A DNA stretch of 64,000 nucleotides from Purpureocillium takamizusanense (Eukaryota > Ascomycota > Sordariomycetes > Hypocreales > Ophiocordycipitaceae): positions 434,001 to 498,000 of the forward strand of contig NC_063076.1 in NCBI RefSeq assembly GCF_022605165.1, in the 5' to 3' direction. Within the stretch, counting starts at the first letter, position 1. Each line of letters opens with the position of its first letter. This document shows positions 11,029-22,562 of the stretch, piece by piece. The notes below the pieces were generated by a model. The model had not been told where the DNA came from. It worked only from the letters and a program-made list of their open reading frames with translations, and ran no database searches. The position numbers and the translations under genes were made by a program.

Positions 11029-11838
11029 CTACTTGCGACACAGAATCTCGCCGTGCAGCAGCCCAAACCACGCGTCGCCATTCTCCTTGAACTCGTCCCA
11101 GCCCCGCTTCACTTCCTCCAACTCCTCCGCGGTCGAGAAGCCCTCCTCCACCGCCATCATCGCAAAGCCAGAGGCCTGCGCGCGCTGCCCCATCGAGCCA
11201 CCCCAGTACTCGCGGTCCTCGTCGTTGCTAAAGCACCACGACCCGGCGCCCCTGGTGACGCGGTCGCGCGGAAACCCGGCCTGCTCCGCCCAGACGTGGA
11301 TGCGGCCGCCCGGGTGCGGGTTGCCGCCCTTGGCCGCAGCCATCTCCGTCGTCACCCTGTACCAGGCCTCGAGCTTGCGCGACGGGGGGTGCCAGGACAT
11401 CGAGGCGGATTCTCGGCAGGCGACGAGACCGCCGGGCTTGGCCACGCGGCGCATCTCGCGCAATGCCTGGACGGGGTCGGCAATGTGCTGCAGCACTTGG
11501 TGTGCGTGGACCACGTCGAACGAATCGTCGTCAAACGGGAGCGAGTGCACGTCGGCGACGGAAAAGGTCACGTTGAAGACGCCTCGCGAAGCGGCCAGAG
11601 CCCGGGCGCCGTCGAGCGGGTCAGGTACGTACTCGACTCCGGTGACATGACCCTGGGGAACCAGACGGGCGAGGTCGACTGTTATAGAGCCCGGGCCGCA
11701 TCCGACGTCCAGGATCGTCATGTCGGGGTGCAGGTGCGGGATCAGGTAGCCTGCCGAGTTGGCCGCCGTCCGCCAACCATGCGTGCGTAGAACCGACGAA
11801 GAGTGGTCGGTCGTGTAGACTGCTGATTTTGTAGCCAT
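11029..11838 (-). CDS. SAM-dependent methyltransferase, class I (UbiE/COQ5-like)
   Basis: Uncut open frame of 269 residues. It has the Rossmann SAM-binding motif ILDVGCGPGSITVDLA (about residues 42-57), an acidic motif II region (TGVEY), SVADVHSLPFDDDSFDVVHAHQ (motifs II/III and post-I) and REMRRVAKPGG (motif IV), in the order of class I small-molecule methyltransferases. The substrate is unknown; the family acts on quinones, polyketides and other small molecules. No signal or membrane segment. A minus-strand TATA box lies at 11902-11907. The gene follows the Zn2Cys6 regulator gene in the same direction with 163 bases between, and belongs with the oxidase and transporter as possible tailoring functions. 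Start at 11838 chosen as the only ATG before motif I. Confidence 0.9.
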   Translation of the reverse strand: MATKSAVYTTDHSSSVLRTHGWRTAANSAGYLIPHLHPDMTILDVGCGPGSITVDLARLVPQGHVTGVEYVPDPLDGARALAASRGVFNVTFSVADVHSLPFDDDSFDVVHAHQVLQHIADPVQALREMRRVAKPGGLVACRESASMSWHPPSRKLEAWYRVTTEMAAAKGGNPHPGGRIHVWAEQAGFPRDRVTRGAGSWCFSNDEDREYWGGSMGQRAQASGFAMMAVEEGFSTAEELEEVKRGWDEFKENGDAWFGLLHGEILCRK

Positions 11839-11901
11839 GATTTTTGTTTGTGATGCAGACCCTCGATGCAGTGGATCGAGGCGGGCTTGAGGTGCGGTTC
11901 C

Positions 11902-11907
11902 TTTATA
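11902..11907 (-). promoter_or_regulatory. TATA box of the methyltransferase gene
   Basis: TATAAA on the minus strand, followed by GG, about 64 bases upstream of the ATG at 11838. It lies inside the 163-base spacer after the regulator gene, so the two genes have separate promoters. Confidence 0.55.
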
Positions 11908-12001
11908 AGTAAGTAGACGTCACGACTCGCCGAAAACGCGACTCCGCTCGGAGTTCCGGGACCGCCAACGACCCACCGGCTCGGGGTCGCCGACCATGGG
12001 C

Positions 12002-13262
12002 TCAGTACCCATGCAAGTGAACGCAGACAGCAAAGAGCATCATGCCGAACTCGTCCGCCGCTTGAACCCAACGATCGATCCTCTCCCTCTGCCGCTCCGA
12101 CCCCGTCTCTGGCGACCGCCACAGCTCCGAGATCTTAAGCGGCCCGTCTGGCCACAGCGCCAGGTGCCGGGCGTACTCGCGCTCCCACACGCCGCGGGCC
12201 CGCGCCTCCCATACTAGCTTCGCGTCCGGCGCGAAGACGCCGCGCAGCTCCTCTGCAGGGAAGTTGGGAACGTTGTTGTCCTCGTTGTAGACGCTGCTGA
12301 AAAGGTAAAAGGCGAACATGGCCCTGCGCTTGGCCGACGCGACGATCCAGGACTCCCAGGTCGGTCGCGATCCAGCCAGTTCCGCGTGCGACACGAGGCC
12401 GCCTTGTGCCGCGCAAAACGCCATCTCCTGGAGGGTCACCATGGTTGTGTCGGTGACGAGCGGCCGCCCGGGGATGGGAAAGAAGTAGGACATGATGCAG
12501 TAGGTGAGGTAGGCTTGGAATGCAGCCAGTTGCTCAACGTCGCTGGTGGTGCGTTCCTTGGCCGTCAGCTGCGGTGCTGGTGGAGCGTGCTGCACCACTT
12601 ACATGTGCCAACCGGTCCATCTCTCGCTGTATCGTGTCTGCGACGATCGTCTCGCTGCCTGCGGCGTGGTGATGCCACAGCCGGGCCAGGCTATAGCAGT
12701 TTGCCAACGCGACGTGCCCAGTGGTCATCTGCATGGGATGAATGAAGGGAGGCACGCCATCGCTGCCCATCTGCTTCGAATACGTACGCAGCACGCAGGT
12801 TATGTACTGCAGCGTGTAAGGATGAAATGCCTTGGGCACCTCATGTTCGCCGGCAAGGGCTAGAAACGGGCGTAGCCAGCGGTCGCGGATCTGGTCGGCG
12901 CCAGCTAGGGGGACGAGGTCAAGGACGTCAAAGTTGAGGGTTTTGGCGTCGCAGGCCCGGGCTTGATTCTGGGAAAGAGATGGCGGAGTCGGCGGCGGCC
13001 AGCCTCTCCCGGGAGCCACCGTCGCACCAGTCGGCTCGGTGAATGCCGTGGACAGTGACGCAGGGGTAGCGATGCTCGCCGGCGCGGCTGCTTGGATCGC
13101 TGGCGACGGTGGCGCTGCGCTGGCATAGGTGCAGCGGCGCTTCGAGGCGACGCAGCGCTGGCACGACGGGCGCTGCAGGCCGCACCGGACCTTGGACTTG
13201 GCACATTGCAGGCATGACTTTTTCCGCGATGGCGTCGATCGCTGCGTGCGCGTTGGCGACAT
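12002..13262 (-). CDS. Zn2Cys6 binuclear-cluster transcription regulator
   Basis: Fungal DNA-binding regulator. Exons 13262-12603 and 12568-12002 give about 408 residues. The N-terminus has a perfect CX2CX6CX6CX2CX6C cluster (Cys 17, 20, 27, 34, 37, 44) within a basic region (SRKKSCLQCAKSKVRC). A Pro/Ala-rich linker follows, and then a middle-homology-like helical region (FQAYLTYCIMSYF; AKRRAMFAFYLFSSVYN). The proposed intron is only 34 bases (GTAAGT..GCAG), unusually short, but it is the only choice joining the two conserved halves in frame. The short length suggests a pathway-specific rather than global regulator. It lies just upstream of the methyltransferase gene, which it may control; that is inference from position. 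Confidence 0.82.
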
Positions 13263-16200
13263 GGCGAGGGAGTTCCGATGGAGGAGGCAAGTGGCGGGTC
13301 TGGACTCCGGAGTTCCGAATGGGCGGCTCCAGTTGACCGTGCCACGTCACGGGACTCCGACCTCCCACCCCGCGCGGGACACCGGAACGTACTATGTAAA
13401 CTCGTGAAACCCTTGACAACGATGTCGACCCAAACGATCCACGCCTCACTTTCGAAAATAGCCAAGGCAGCACATACTCTTGATCTATATGGCATTCTTG
13501 GTCGTCTGGTGGAAGCCGTTTCAACTGTTGGCTCTGTTATCAGCCACTTCATGTTGACGTCTGGTCTCCGACAACATTGAACTTCACGTTGAAGGACCTT
13601 CCCTAACAACATACATATACGAAGCTCCCACATGGAAGAGAGGACGTGCGAGGACCTAGATTTATGGCGGACTTAAGTCCTGGAAACCGATTGGCACTCG
13701 ACAAGTCTCTGTCACAGCTGGTCAATGTCATTCTCCTCGACTTTGGTTTCCTCATGTCGCCGCTTCAGACGTCGTCACCCCAAGAATCATGTTGATTAAG
13801 GGCATGTCTGGGGCCACAAAGGCCAGGACGTTTTGGGATTAAAATATCTTGCGATTTCGGCAAAGTTGACCCATTAGTTGTCCGTGCAGTCTCGCTAGAG
13901 ATGCTCCCATCCGCGAGTGGTGCCATTCTTTTGGAAATCCGCGTCACATCTGGGACCCGACGGCTATCGCGGTATATGCCGTCGGAGGTATTCGCGGTCC
14001 GATAGTAGATCTTGAGTCTCGAGGCCTTCCCGTGTCGTGCGTATGCTAGCCCCAACATGGAATTGGTAATTTGGGCGCGTATGCAGCCCTCTCAGCGAGG
14101 TTCTGCTGAGCTCACCAAGGCGGGAAACCGCTAGCACGCGTAGACGACGACACCTTGGCTGCTCGCGGGCAATACTGCCTCCATCACGCTTTCGTGTTTC
14201 TATTCCTCTCTGAGACGCTCGAATCCATCAACTACGTCGTCGGTCGTGCAGGGATGGTGGATGCAGGGCCGAGAGCGCGGTTCAGATTCCCAACGTCGCT
14301 CGACAGATTGTCGAAGACTCCAGGCTCTCACGCATGAATTCATTCTTGCTGTTGATGTGGACAACATTCACACCATGCTCATCTATGGCGTTTTGCCTGT
14401 GTGGGTTGAATTTGCTTTCGGTACGCCTGTTGTATTTTGTCAGGGGTAACCACAACGCAAACCAGCATTGGGGGGGGCATCCATGGCACGCGTAAGCCCT
14501 CAGATCGCTTGGTCCTGGATTCTCGCTGAAGCCATTTCTTCAGCGGCGACGTAAGTGTACCTCGCATGGCTCTTCTTCCTCCAGGCCAGGCCAACACGCC
14601 TGACGTGGGCGTACATGTACTGCTCGAACGCCACCTACGCGTCCGCCCCCAACCCAGTGAGCGCCGTCCGCATCCCAGCCTGACTCGTACTGTTTGCGTG
14701 TACATGGCGCGTGAAAGGTATGCCTACCACCCTAGCCACGACGAGTCTGCCTGCATCGATCTCATCCGCTGGGCCGTGCCCCTCGCAGACACCAGCTTCG
14801 TCACGCCCGGCTTCTACCTGATGCCCCCGTCCATTCTCGGCCAAGACACCTCCATGAGTCGTACCCACGACGACGCGTTGCGAGCCGTTTTTTTTTTTTT
14901 TTGCGAGCAAGGCCCGCCTCTACAGCTCGTTCGGGAGCGCCCTACAGCTCGTCGCGATGGGTATGCTGCGAAGCCTTGGCATCAGCTGTGCGCCGAGCCA
15001 ACTGGGGTTCACCTCCCTCACGCTGTCATGCTTGTCCCCCCTGTCTGTTTGCGCAGGAACGTAAACGTATCCCCTGTCCGTGATGCAACTTTGATCCAGC
15101 AGTTGCAGCACAGAAAAGAGTCTGCGTCCCGGGTGCAGATACGCCACCTAGGCTCGATGTCAAGCAGCGAGATTCATCCGCAGAGCCTACAGTAATCGAA
15201 ACGATATTGAAACGTCTACTTCGTAATTTACCTGCCCGTTGTCGTCAGAGCATAATACGTGTCCCTCTCATATCACCGACATGCGCCGCCGCTCAACGCC
15301 CGACACAAAGGTCCGCGACCATCACGGTGCGGCCAGACCTCCGGGCAAATCGAAGCCCCTGCAGATGAAGGCTGTCTGCCCAGGCCTTTCCAAGTCGGTG
15401 CCTCGTGTTCTGGCTCGCGACAATGGCAAAGAGACGAATATCGCGCACGTCAGTCGGCCGCCGGCGAAAACGACGACTACATCCGACCTTCTCTACATAG
15501 GCACAGATAAAAAAGACGAGATTCAAAACCCGCCAGGCCGCAGGGCAGCCTCGAGTCCAATCGCGTCTCAGCCTGCATGCTCGTGGCCCGGCCATTATCA
15601 GGCACAATCAAAGAGGCTCTTGCGCGTCCCATGACTTGTCGTTCGTTTCTACAGATAATTATGTAAGAATGACTACTATAAAATGCAACGCATGGTCCAG
15701 CGTGCGCGCCTCTTCTAGAAGGGCCTCGTTTGGCACACACGCGGGAACACCCGCTCCTCCTCAAGACTGACCCTGCTTGTCTATGCATGAGAAACCATGA
15801 GCTGCCTTCGGTCGCTGCTCGGCAAAATCAGCGGCGCCACGCGGCCGCGACGCTAGACCGGCGGCTGTCTTGAGCCGGACGGGTCTGGTCCCCCTCACGC
15901 TTCTCGTAACAGAATCGCCGCATCGACCTTTGCACTGGCCGTCGAGCGAGGATGACGGACATACCGCGTAATTTCGGACCGGGTTGATCAAAGCATCGCA
16001 CAGATCTCAGGCTGCTTGTATCTTTTTGGCCCCCGACGCCGGCATCTTCTTGCGCTCGAAGAGCCCGCCCTCGCATAGGACTTATTTGCGGAAGCCGCCC
16101 GGCAGCGTCCACGTCCGGCTGATGAATTGATCGACGTACATCTGATAGGTAAAGTGGCTTGTGCACGCGCCAAGATAAGCAAAGTTAGTTATCCTTCTAC

Positions 16201-17440
16201 ATAGTTTCGACAGGTTCGAAGATGAGGCGCGTCCATGGGGTCGGGGCCACCGCCGGTGGAGAGGGAGATACCAGACACCCACAAGATACAGGGCGCACGG
16301 CAGGTTCCGTTGGTCTTGGTTTCGTGCTGTCAAATATCCCCGAACGCATTACAAAGGTGCACGCGGTCCGCCGATCATGACGACTCGCAACCTGTCGCGC
16401 CAAACAGCCGCCCGGTCCTCTGAGGTGAGGCCTTGGCGAAACGGTTGAAAACAGTGGCCGTCACATCCCCGTCGCCATCGCGGAGGAAGGCTGCACAGCC
16501 TCACGTACCCCAGAACATGTGTGAGAGGCTCATCAGAGGACACCATGCAAGACCTGGCGCGCCGGTCCGAGCTCATTGATGACGTAAAGCCTCTCTGCCT
16601 CAAACGAAAGGCGGAGGTGAGCGCCGGTAAACAGCCGCGGCCCCGTCAAGTGAGCATGCGGCTCGCGGGCTCGCGGGCTCGCGGGCCCTCGAAGGAACCC
16701 TTCCGTGATCCACGCAACCGTTCGACCTCTTGTCGTCGGCCATTTGCCAGCCGCCAGCGCCGCTGCGACGCCATCATGCAAGGAAGAGGTGGCGGGGTGG
16801 GGGGGGAACTGCAGTGAGTCTCCAACCCTGGATGACGTGGGAGGGGATATTTTTAGAAGTGCCAGGAGGGGCGGGCCGGAGCCACTCAGGGCAGGGCAGG
16901 GCAGGGCAAGGGGGGGAGAGAGGTGCAAGGGTCCATGTCCGTTGGGCCCGTGAGATTGTGAAGCTCTCTCTCGTCCTGCAGCGTGCTTTTGGTGTTTGGC
17001 GTCGCCAGAGGGTGTTTTGCGGTTTCGAGCAGCGCCAGCCTCGCGCTTGGCTGCGCTGTCGCGGACAGGGACCGGCATGCCGCGCGATGATGCCACCGAT
17101 CACCGACCCCACGGCTCGGGGAGACGACGGACTCGACGGCCTACTTCGTATTTGTCGTGCGTGCGCACGCGACCGTCCTGAGGACGAATCTGCGGCGAAC
17201 CGAAGGCTCCCTACATGTACCTGCTGGCCCAGCCCCCACGGTCATGTCCACATCCCAGGACCGCCGCCAGTCCGTCTCAAGCGTCAGGCGCTTGCTCTGC
17301 AGGCACAACGCGCGAATCGCGCCGAGGTTGCGGTGGATCTCAGATTGGCCGTTGCCGTCGCTGAAAATAGAGCCCACGTGGCCGAGAGTTTAGAAAGCAT
17401 GCGATGCACAGCGCAACAGGAATAAATAGGCTTCGACGGC

Positions 17441-17481
17441 GGGCGTCTCGGTGGGCGTCTCGGTGGGCGTCTCGGTGGGCG
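17441..17481. repeat. 12-base tandem repeat, about 3.4 copies
   Basis: Unit GGGCGTCTCGGT repeated head to tail. In the minus direction it would encode Pro-Arg-Arg-Pro repeats, but no surrounding gene is supported. Confidence 0.8.
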
Positions 17482-19104
17482 CGCCGGCGCCATCGTGGAC
17501 GTGCTGTGACGACTGTCGAGCGGCGATGCCAGACGTGGAGGGAGAGTCGGCGGCGCGGGCCGTCTGGTCACCAGAGCGCCGCTGGACGTGCCAGCAGCAT
17601 CGTCTTGCCGGGCGTTGTCGGGTTCAACTCCAGACCGCCTGTGAGGTTGGGCATAGCACGGGCGATGGCTTCACGCGTTTTGCGTCTCCGTTCTTGTAGG
17701 GCTGAGCAGAGAGCGAGGAAACTCTTGACCCCCCAGGGCCGGCCACGAGAAATGCGCATCATACCTGGCTGCCATGTCTCTGAGCGCGACATGTCGGGAG
17801 GCGATCAAGCCCTAACGCGGGATGCGCGGAGCCAATGCCGCGACGTCGCATCCACACCCTCGCGCGTGCATCCCTGGCAAACGTGACGCCAGTGATTGCA
17901 AGTTAGTAGTTCGCATCAGTCAGCCGTGCAGTATCAATCTATCGCTCGACCATGTCGACACAGCCTCACCGGAGCTCGGACTGTTGTGTGCTGCGGCCGG
18001 CCGCGCGCGCACCCACTCGAGTGGGTGGCAGATGCTGCTGAGTGCACCAGCGCACGCGACGATGGACCGGCGATTGCGATGGACTGACCGATGAATCACA
18101 GAAACCAGCAGTGGAATGACCAACGATGAATTCAATGGGCCCGGACGGTTTGCCATGGGCCCCGTGAATGTTGGGGGCTGGTGGCTCAACTGGCGTCCAC
18201 TCGTGGTGGGGATCGAGGTGGGCAACGAGGCCTTTGACTTGCACCGTTTGGGTAGCTGCGGTACCTGCGCTTCAACTAACTTACTTGGCCTGCCGAATCG
18301 CTCGAATGGTCCTGGTGTTCGACGCTCGAGTGTCCGCACAGGAAGGCGGTCGCGGCGGTGGTGGCATGGACAGCAGGCTGTTGTTGCATTGACCAAATCT
18401 CGCGGGCGGCCCTCGATAAAGCCACGCCGGCGAGGAGAACCATGGAACGAAGCACCGGGGGAAAAAGTCTCGCGTGCTGACTGGATGGATCAGTAACGTT
18501 AGTAGTAGTAAGTTAGTACTTTAGTATGATGGCATCCATCTCGCACCGCGAGCAGGGCGTCCGAGTCTAGTGCCCAGGGCGCGAGAAACAGCAATTGTCT
18601 GGGCGAGACACAGCGGAGGGGGCGGGCCTGACAATTGGCATTGTCAGCGCCCGCGGCGTATCATCAGGGACGCCACCGAGACGGCTTGCGAGGAGGCATG
18701 GAGGGACGTTGGGCACTCGGGCCAGACGCAAGCCACCGCGTGCCCCAGGCCGGCGACGGGGCCATCTGCTCCGCGACGCCCTTCTGTTGCTCGCGACTGG
18801 TTGTCCAAGGTCAAGTACAATACCGGGCGGCATCTGTGCGTGCGTGACTGCTGTCTCGCGCCGCACCCCAGTTGAGTTGAGTCGGTCGGGTCGAGTCCCG
18901 TCTGGCCCATGTCGACACACCCGATGGATGGATACCTAGGTACCTACAGGTGCGGTGCATGCTGTGTTGTGATGGAACAATGCGCCGCCGCCTAGCGGAG
19001 GCTACCAGCGCAGTCTCGCTGGGCCACCCCTGGGCGGCTGTAGCCCCCGTTAGACAATCTGCTGGGCCCATTCAAGTTGTCGGGGGTGCTCTTCGATTCG
19101 TGCC

Positions 19105-19163
19105 GTAGGTTAGTACAAAGTACCGTGGATATGGCAGGGCCACCTTCGTACTTACTAACCTAC
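19105..19163. repeat. 11-base perfect inverted repeat
   Basis: GTAGGTTAGTA at 19105-19115 and its exact complement TACTAACCTAC at 19153-19163, 37 bases apart. Related TAGTA/TACTAA words also occur near 18500 and 40430. Possible hairpin or protein-binding site; function unknown. Confidence 0.6.
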
Positions 19164-19839
19164 CTGAGGCGCCCTCGCCCAGGCAGCACGCGGCGAGGTG
19201 AACCTGGAACCCATGAAAGTCGAGTGCAGGGGGCCTCGGCCAGAGGCGGGCCCAGAGGTGAGGTGCCGCCAAATCCTCCCTGCCCGTTTCCGCTGCAGCG
19301 CCTCCCGTCAGCTCCACGCAACCATGAACCCTCCTCCTCGCTCGCACACGGACCGCAGCACCGCAAAACGCAGACGGGCCAAGGCTCGCCTCGAAAAACA
19401 CGGCCAAGGGCGCAGGGATCCCTGCCGCCCATCCACGAGCTAGGCTGCCTCCCCCCGGTCCATCCTCCCTCCGGTGCTGTGGTGGCCCTCGTTGCTGGTC
19501 GGTCCCCGGACTCGCTTGTCCTGCCCTGTCATGTGTAGGTGAGGTGAGGTGTGCAGGGCTCCGCTCTGGTCGTCGCTGCATTGCGCTGCGGTGCTGTGCT
19601 GCTGGGCAGTCGCCGAGATGGAGGCGTCTCCAGTACCGTTAGCGGCCCCCCCCCCCCTCCTCCCTCCCCCCAAAAGCCCCAGACAGGCCGCCTGCGACCA
19701 ACCAACGCGACCAACCAATCTTGCGCTGCCCGCCTACCCTTCCTTCGCCGTGTGCTGCGTTCCATCCTCCTCCACCTGCCCTCTCGCGTCGTCTGCCTTG
19801 CCCTGCCTTTTGGCTTACTGTAGGCCCTACCCGCCGCGC

Positions 19840-19915
19840 TGCCCTCTCCCGTACTTTTTTCCCCCTCCCCATCCCCCATCCCATCCCATCCCATCGCATC
19901 CCCCATCCGTCCCGA
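19840..19915. promoter_or_regulatory. CT-rich tract upstream of RLM1
   Basis: Pyrimidine-rich stretch with CCCATC repeats on the coding strand, about 600 bases before the RLM1 start. CT-rich tracts often lie just upstream of transcription start sites in filamentous fungi, so the 5' leader of RLM1 may be about 550 bases. Confidence 0.4.
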
Positions 19916-20486
19916 CTGAACACGATCTCTAGTCCTATTATTAGAAGCTTCCAACGCCAGATCCCGCCCCATCTGCACGAAACATCTGCGCCGGCACAGG
20001 CGTCGCACGGTTTCCTCGTCCCTTACCAGCTTGCGTCTGCTCTGGCGCGCCAGGAACCGAACGGCCGTCTACTGGCCCGTCCTTGTCGGCGCATGCACAG
20101 CACGACGCCCGCGAGCCTCGTTGGTGTGTCGGGATCGCGACCCATTCGACTGCACCACCCCAATTCTTATACCAACGCCTACGCGTGAACTCCCAGCTGC
20201 CGCTTGTCGATTGCCAGTCGCAGCCTCTCGACTGTTGCTCTGCTCCTCTGCGCTGACTCAAGAGCCGCCGTCGTTGCTGCAGTTGAGGAAATATCGCCCA
20301 ACGTCGGCTTCTCCTCACGACGCCTCAGTCACGCCCACGGCGCCGACTCTGTGCAGCCGCGTCCTCACGCCTTTGGTCTCGCGGCCTAGCCTCGCCGATC
20401 GCCCGCCCCGGACGTCCGATATCGAGTAGCAGTCGTGCCTCGCCGCTTGCACCTCTCATCCCGACGCTCCTCGCGCGACCGCAACC

Positions 20487-22562
20487 ATGGGGCGTAGAAA
20501 GATTGAGATCAAGGCTATCAAGGATGACCGGAACCGCTCGGTGTATGATGGACCCCCCCTCCTTCTGCCTTTGGACCGCATCGTGGACTCCGCTGACATT
20601 GGGCAGGACCTTCCTCAAGCGCAAAGGCGGCTTGTTCAAAAAGGCACACGAGCTGTCCGTCCTGTGTTCGGTCGACGTCGCCGTCTTCATTTTCGGCAAC
20701 AACAAGAAGCTCTACGAATACTCCTCCTCAGACATGAACGAACTCATTCGGAGATATACAGTGGTTTGTGTCCTCCCTCGCCATATCTCATCTCCAAGTG
20801 GGCTAACCGACCGACCCAGCATGGCGGCGTCAACGAGCACAAGGGCCCTTCCGACTTCAACGGCGGCAATGACGAGGAAGAAGACGAGGAGGGCGACGTG
20901 ACGCCCCCGCGCGGCCCCGAGGCAGCTGTCGACCCCCAGATGATGCCTCCCCAGTTCCATGGCCAACAGCCTCCCTTCTCCCAAATTCTCCGTCACCACA
21001 CGCCGTCCGCGTCACCGCCCATCCCCAACGGCGTTCCCTTCCAGGGCCACCACCCGCACCACCCTCGCGGCCCGACACCGCAGCCGCAGATGGGGTCTCG
21101 CCCCAGCTCGCGCAATGACGGACGGCGGATGACGCCCAGCATGGTTCCTCAACCACCGCACGTCGGCCCGCAGTCGCATGGGCCGCACCCCGGCATCACC
21201 TACATGCCCGCCCCGCCCATTTACGCCGGAGGGAATCAGCAGGGCATGATGCCGCAACCCGGCAATCAGTACCCCTACCCGCCTCAACAGCACCAGCAGC
21301 AGGCCTACGTCGACGACCGAAGGTCGATGCCACCGGGCTACGCAGCGCAGCCGCCCCAGCCGGTGCCCGTGGCCCGCCCGGAGCCGTCGCATCCACAGCA
21401 CTCGCAGCACTCACAACACCCACAACACCCACAGCATCCACAGCATCCACAGCACCTGCCCCATCCTCCGATGCCTCACATCTCCCCTCCGCCACAGCCC
21501 ACCCAGGATCGCCGACCCCAGGACCCTCAGCCGCCGCCGCCGCCGCCTGTTGAGCCCAACACGGAGCGTTCTGACCGGCTACAGGTGCGGACGACGGCGG
21601 ACACGACTATCAAGAAGATGCCGCAGCGCAAGTCCCATAGCATATTCACGCCCATCGAGGAGAATCGCTCGATCCTGTCTCAGCACCTGGCATCGTTCGC
21701 ATCAGAGCCACAGGCTGTAAAGACGGAACATTCTATCAAGTCCGAGGCCGGGTCTGGACTAAACAGATCGCAGTCGGTGGAGGCGGCTGGACTGCGAAGT
21801 GGGCCTACGTCGTCGCCTCCTCCGAAGCGCGAAGGCACACAGAGCAGCTTGGACAGGACACGGAACGCGTCTGTGTCGTCCAGTGCCGAGGACGCATTTA
21901 CGCCTCCCTCCAGGGCGAACAGCCTCAAAGTCAGCGGCGCGGTGGGCGGCACGAGACCTAGGGGCCCAAGGCTCACCGTGCAGATTCCGGATGGCGCGTC
22001 CGACCCCGGCAGCGCCACGGCAGAGTCCAACTCGCCGCACAACCCGGCCATCACCCCGACGCAGGCGCCGCAGCGTCAGAACTCTCACTCTTCTGTCGTC
22101 TTGCCTCCGCCGTCACCGTCGGCTTCCGCCCTGTTGTCGGCGGGCGCGACCGGGCCACCGAATCCGTTTGCGCGCCCGCCGCCGCAGCAGAGCGTCAATG
22201 GTGAAACGCCCGTCTCGGCGCTGCCGTCACGCTTCCTCAACAACGAGCTGCTCCCGAGCCCCAGCAGCTTCTATCCGGACTGGAACTTCCGCGGCAGCGA
22301 CAGCAACACCCTGCCCAGCCCCCTAAACTTCGCAACGCCGGTGGTGGGCTCTGGCCCGAGCTTTCTGAGGGACGACCACGGTGCCTCCAGCAACGGCCAC
22401 GCGGCCTTGACCTCGGCGGCGGCGGCGACGAGCACCACGGCGACGAGCGGACTCCCTGGTACGGGAAAGCGCAAGTCACCCGACTACGGCGCCGGCCCCC
22501 ATGGCGAGAGCCACCACGGCGTGGTGCCGAATGAACCCAAGAGGGTCAAGGTCGAGTACTGA
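20487..22562 (+). CDS. RLM1: MADS-box transcription factor, MEF2/RLM1 type
   Basis: Regulator at the end of the cell-wall-integrity MAP kinase pathway in fungi (family knowledge). Exons 20487-20542, 20607-20763 and 20820-22562 give about 651 residues; the second donor may be 20761 instead. The MADS domain is complete only after splicing: [19 protein letters not shown], then [17 protein letters not shown] with [13 protein letters not shown], then the MEF2-like [13 protein letters not shown]. The rest is low-complexity: acidic run, Pro/Gln-rich stretch, His-Pro-Gln repeats (about 21390-21470), and several Ser/Thr-Pro sites that MAP kinases could use. The C-terminus KRKSPDYG and EPKRVKVEY holds basic stretches. 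A long leader with CT-rich tracts lies upstream. The two introns add to a multiple of three, so an unspliced message stays open throughout (see findings). Confidence 0.93.
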   Translation: MGRRKIEIKAIKDDRNRSVYDGPPLLLPLDRIVDSADIGQDLPQAQRRLVQKGTRAVRPVFGRRRRLHFRQQQEALRILLLRHERTHSEIYSGLCPPSPYLISKWANRPTQHGGVNEHKGPSDFNGGNDEEEDEEGDVTPPRGPEAAVDPQMMPPQFHGQQPPFSQILRHHTPSASPPIPNGVPFQGHHPHHPRGPTPQPQMGSRPSSRNDGRRMTPSMVPQPPHVGPQSHGPHPGITYMPAPPIYAGGNQQGMMPQPGNQYPYPPQQHQQQAYVDDRRSMPPGYAAQPPQPVPVARPEPSHPQHSQHSQHPQHPQHPQHPQHLPHPPMPHISPPPQPTQDRRPQDPQPPPPPPVEPNTERSDRLQVRTTADTTIKKMPQRKSHSIFTPIEENRSILSQHLASFASEPQAVKTEHSIKSEAGSGLNRSQSVEAAGLRSGPTSSPPPKREGTQSSLDRTRNASVSSSAEDAFTPPSRANSLKVSGAVGGTRPRGPRLTVQIPDGASDPGSATAESNSPHNPAITPTQAPQRQNSHSSVVLPPPSPSASALLSAGATGPPNPFARPPPQQSVNGETPVSALPSRFLNNELLPSPSSFYPDWNFRGSDSNTLPSPLNFATPVVGSGPSFLRDDHGASSNGHAALTSAAAATSTTATSGLPGTGKRKSPDYGAGPHGESHHGVVPNEPKRVKVEY

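Larger units (their letters stand above)
13263..20486. other. Gene-poor 7.2-kb region
   Basis: No gene that I can support. It has a run of 16 T (14889-14904), G/C-rich tandem repeats (16659-16687, 16888-16911, 17441-17481), an 11-base inverted repeat (19105-19163), and a CT-rich zone at 19840-19915 leading into RLM1. Some fragments read as short protein-like stretches, such as plus strand 14550-15060 with two short hydrophobic pieces and minus strand 16080-16620, but stops interrupt them and I cannot name a family. They may be decayed genes or chance. Confidence 0.5.

Noticed and set aside
14566..15195. 209-codon plus-strand frame in the gene-poor region
   Set aside because: Contains a 16-T run read as poly-Phe, and the flanking hydrophobic pieces lie in other frames with stops; no family recognised.
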